This document shows positions 61,332 through 64,000 of a stretch of 64,000 nucleotides of DNA, piece after piece (within the stretch, counting starts at the first letter, position 1; the number at the start of each line of letters is the position of its first letter). Under the pieces are notes generated by a model. It was not told where the DNA came from, ran no database searches, and saw only the letters and a program-made list of their open reading frames with translations. Source of the DNA: Zygnema circumcarinatum. Taxonomy: Eukaryota; Streptophyta; Zygnematophyceae; Zygnematales; Zygnemataceae. A program made the position numbers and the translations under genes. Location of the stretch: the NCBI GenBank assembly GCA_037447605.1, contig CM074804.1, forward strand, positions 4,513,911-4,577,910, in the 5' to 3' direction.

Positions 61332-62032
61332 CCCCTGCAGCCTCTCTCTGCCTCCTCTACTACCAAGACCGCCTCCAGCGCGCACTCGACAGCCCTACTC
61401 AGGCCCGCCCTCTCGCACCTTCCGCCTACTGCATTCAGAAGCCGCCCTTCAGCATCTCCCGCCCCCTCCCTTCTCCTTGCCACACTTCCAACTCTCCTCT
61501 ACTCCACTCACTGTTCCCTGTCAGACTCCCGCCATTTCTACTGCTACTCCGATAGGGACCCTTCCCAGTGACGCTCTCTCTTCCACTCTTTCCCAATTTC
61601 CTTTTCTCTCAACCACTCCCGCTTCCTCCGTATCTCTTGTGTCTACCTATTCCTCACCCTGCCTCCCGTGCTCCCGCTCGTTTGCCTCTTTCCGCTTTCC
61701 CCTTCCTCTCGCTTCTCTCTCCTCCTTGCCTCCCCGCCTACCACTATCCCTTTCTCTCCCCCTTTCTCGCTCTCACGTCTCCCTCTCGCTGCTCCCAGCC
61801 CCGCATGCCTCGCGCCTCTCTACTCCGCCATGGCGCCCCTGCTCGCTCGCTCAATCGCTGGCTGGGCGCGTCTGCAGGGTCAGGGAGGGACCGTGCGACT
61901 GCCGCACGGGTCACGCACGACTGGGGAGGGGAGGGGATGGGATGGGATGGGACGGGATGGGATAGGATGGGATGGGATGGGATGGGATGGGATGAGATGG
62001 CCCGATTGCCACAATATTTACAATCTGTACAG
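61332..62032. other. Intergenic: CT-rich upstream flank of ATG18-like gene
   Basis: Positions 61340-61800 are CT-rich, so on the gene's own strand the promoter/leader is GA-rich. A GGGAT repeat follows at 61918-61998. Pro/Ser/Leu-rich frames here are compositional. Confidence 0.5.
61918..61998. repeat. (GGGAT)n minisatellite
   Basis: About fifteen consecutive GGGAT pentamers with a few single-base variants (GGGAC, GGATA, GAGAT). Confidence 0.9.
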
Positions 62033-62353
62033 TAGGGTTGGGGGCACGGTCCCCCTCCGACCCGTGCCCAGGGGCACGTGCCCCCCCCCCCCTTGGGGGG
62101 GGGGGGCACGTGTACCTTTATTTGTATAAAGGTACAAATGTACGAAAAATATGAAAAGTACGGACAGTACTCAACACCAATCGTCACCGACCCGGGCCCG
62201 GTCGTACGAGGTAAGCGTCACGTGACAGGGGGCACGGGGGGGCACGAAATATATGGGGAAAATTTTTGGAGGCGTGCCCCGGGCACGGACGGTCAAAAAT
62301 GGGGGGCATGCCCCCCCCCCGGGCATGCCCGTGCCCCCGTGCCCCCAACCCTA
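62033..62353. mobile_element. hAT-like foldback MITE with TIR TAGGGTTGGGGGCACGG
   Basis: Inverted ends TAGGGTTGGGGGCACGG and CCGTGCCCCCAACCCTA are flanked by CTGTACAG (62025-62032) and CTGTACAC (62354-62361), an 8-bp duplication with one mismatch. Inside are G/C runs and internal inverted GGGGGCACGTG/CACGTGCCCCC pairs. Non-coding. The TAGGG-type end resembles that of the element at 39525. A TA duplication with CAGTAGGG ends is an alternative reading. Confidence 0.7.
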
Positions 62354-63780
62354 CTGTACACCTTTCTTGGCTAGATTCGCACCTTTTCAGAAAAAAAAAA
62401 GCCCAACAGCCTATAAACCCTACTTAAAATCTGACCGGCGAAAAATGGTGCGAGTCTATCCCAAAAAGGTGTTTAGATAGACCCTAACACGCTACTAATT
62501 TTGAAATCTCTCTCAAAGTCCCTTGTACGGAGTTTTTGCCCTACTCTACAGTACTGTCGTCACGGCTACAGTGGGGCTGGAAAGAGCGTCCGGCCGATGC
62601 CGTACGGCCGTCCGTACACGGGAGACGGGCAGGCTAAACATTTCGGAGGTGCTGACCGGGCCCGTCGCCGCTTGTCACTCGCTTTTCAAACCGGCGGGCG
62701 GCCGCGCGCTGCCAACGGCTGGCGCCAACGCTTGGGGATTTCCCTGTTGGGAATATTGAACAAACGAACGGTCGCATAGAACAGGCCCCGCGCAGACCAA
62801 CACGCGCGAGTGACGCAACGTTCTGCCGCGAGGCGTCTGGGAACACCTCCGAGCGGAACGGTGGGCGGCTGGTGCCCGTGTGAACGCACGCCCGGCCCGG
62901 CCTCGCAGCCTCGCGGGGCGGAGGAGCCGATGAGAGCGCGTGCGTGCGAGATTGGATCGGGCCCGTCCCATTCGGCGTGCATGGCAAGCCGCACCCTCGG
63001 CCTGCCGCGCGACCGGCGGCGAGGGCGATTTCGGCAGTGGATAAACGGATGGATGGATGGATGCATGGATGGATGGATGGATGGATGGATGGATGCATGG
63101 ATGGATGGATGAAAGCCGAGCCGGATGCCGCGGATGCATGCACCTCGGCTGACTTTTACCAAATTTCATACAACAGTAGTAGCAACTTTGGGCCTTTCAA
63201 TGGGGACCAATCTGACACTCCGAGCAATATTGGGAACGCACAACGATCAGCAACAATCGCGCGTTTGCTGGACCGGAACGAGTCGATAGATGGGACGGTT
63301 TGACGTGATTGTCGCCAAACAGACATGCGCACGTGTCTGCATTTCGTCCACCCATCTCCTGTGCACGCATGGACGTGTATCTGAGCCGCGAATATGTTAC
63401 AATAACGCCACCAACAACAAACCATATCTTTCCAGCATGCAACGGGACCATAGCCAAAATCAGAAAAGTAAAAAACAAAAAGAGGGTGAACCAAGATTGC
63501 TTGGTACAATTGGCAGTGGAGAAAATTAAAAAGTACTACTGTCACAAATTGAATGAATGTATTTCCTACGCACGTACGCCACTTGCTAAAAAAACGAAGA
63601 ACAAAAACAACCAAACTAAAGAGTATCTATCCTTAAAATAATCGTTTAATGACGATGGATCTAAAGTCAACGTAATCTTGCTACACTAACTAGCCTATAA
63701 ACTGCGTCACTGCAAATGAATTGAATAAAATTGAATTGACTTCATCAGTATCACGCACTCCCCATCCTCTCTTGCCCTTG
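62354..63780. other. Intergenic, no gene recognised
   Basis: A GC-rich block (62560-63040), then an ATGG microsatellite (63045-63112), then A+T-richer unique sequence. The overlapping frames at 62634-63169 are produced by the microsatellite and GC-rich composition. Confidence 0.5.
63045..63112. repeat. (ATGG)n microsatellite
   Basis: About sixteen GATG tetramers with two ATGC variants. It yields the phantom His/Pro/Ser or Met-Asp-Gly-Trp periodic frames. Confidence 0.9.
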
Positions 63781-64000
63781 TCACGACATCTGCTGTAAGA
63801 CCAGAGTCCGGCTGTTCACCAGAGGCTGACACCTTGCAGGCTGAGAGGCCGTCTCTGGATGAGAAGTTGGAGCTTCAGTTAGCTTATATCCTCCGTTTTG
63901 TTGCACGGAGATTCCACTTTGTAGCAGATACTTTGAGTTTAAAGCAGGGAACATTGAGGAGAGTGCGGGAGGGAGAGAGTACTGGCCTACTCCTACAAGG
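63781..64000 (-). CDS. Possible 3'-terminal exon of an unrecognised gene (partial)
   Basis: From the right window edge a minus-strand frame stays open for about 72 codons to a TGA at 63781-63783. It reads VGVGQYSLPPALSSMFPALN, then KYLLQSGISVQQNGGYKL, and ends LVLQQMS. Composition is unlike the simple-sequence frames nearby. I recognise no family. It could be the C-terminus of a gene whose body is outside the window, or chance. Confidence 0.25.
   Translation of the reverse strand, partial: LVGVGQYSLPPALSSMFPALNSKYLLQSGISVQQNGGYKLTEAPTSHPETASQPARCQPLVNSRTLVLQQMS

Noticed and set aside
63034-63169. Periodic Met-Asp-Gly-Trp / Ile-His-Pro-Ser frames as a repeat protein
   Set aside because: Produced by the ATGG microsatellite on both strands.
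1-64000. CRISPR arrays, bacterial operons, or viral structural genes
   Set aside because: No regularly spaced direct repeats; all recognised genes are spliced eukaryotic genes; the only viral-like or selfish sequences are transposons and a retroelement fragment.

Overview
The window is nuclear DNA of a green-lineage eukaryote, most likely a streptophyte (charophyte alga or early land plant). Reasons: all ten recognised genes are split by GT-AG introns (plus one, probably two, GC-AG introns); two haemoglobins have the three-intron layout of plant phytoglobins; there are plastid thioredoxins, a type IIB Ca2+-ATPase of the plant ACA8/9/10 group, a raffinose-synthase/alkaline alpha-galactosidase enzyme and a plant ATG18f/g/h-type protein. 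I cannot name the species. Exon models below were built by hand from family resemblance, reading-frame phase and splice sites; none is checked against transcripts.

Layout. 1.4-10.6 kb (-): a 32-exon P-type calcium pump. 13.1-16.7 kb (-): an 8-exon, acylation-ready protein kinase of the CDPK/CRK kind with no visible canonical EF-hand. 19.9-21.2 kb (+) and 23.8-25.2 kb (-): two convergent haemoglobin genes, separated by low-complexity DNA that holds an assembly gap. 27.3-33.9 kb (-): a 16-exon alkaline alpha-galactosidase/raffinose synthase with a long leader. 36.0-38.4 kb (+): tafazzin. 39.5-42.8 kb: a nest of foldback DNA transposons, each flanked by target-site duplications, carrying a fragment of a non-LTR retroelement. 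43.2-45.9 kb (+): an ApaH-like metallophosphatase behind a row of G-box/ABRE motifs. 47.8-49.3 kb and 50.3-51.9 kb (+): thioredoxin x and a single-module CDSP32-like thioredoxin. 53.7-61.3 kb (-): a 9-exon ATG18/BCAS3-like WD protein. 61.3-64 kb: simple repeats, a hAT-like foldback element and a possible terminal exon running off the end.

There is no operon logic. Neighbours with related roles are the calcium pump beside the CDPK-like kinase, the two haemoglobins, and the two plastid thioredoxins. The accessory DNA consists of nested MITE/foldback elements, dispersed retroelement 3' tails (four sites), three clusters of a degenerate CCAATGGTTG word, and long simple-sequence tracts.
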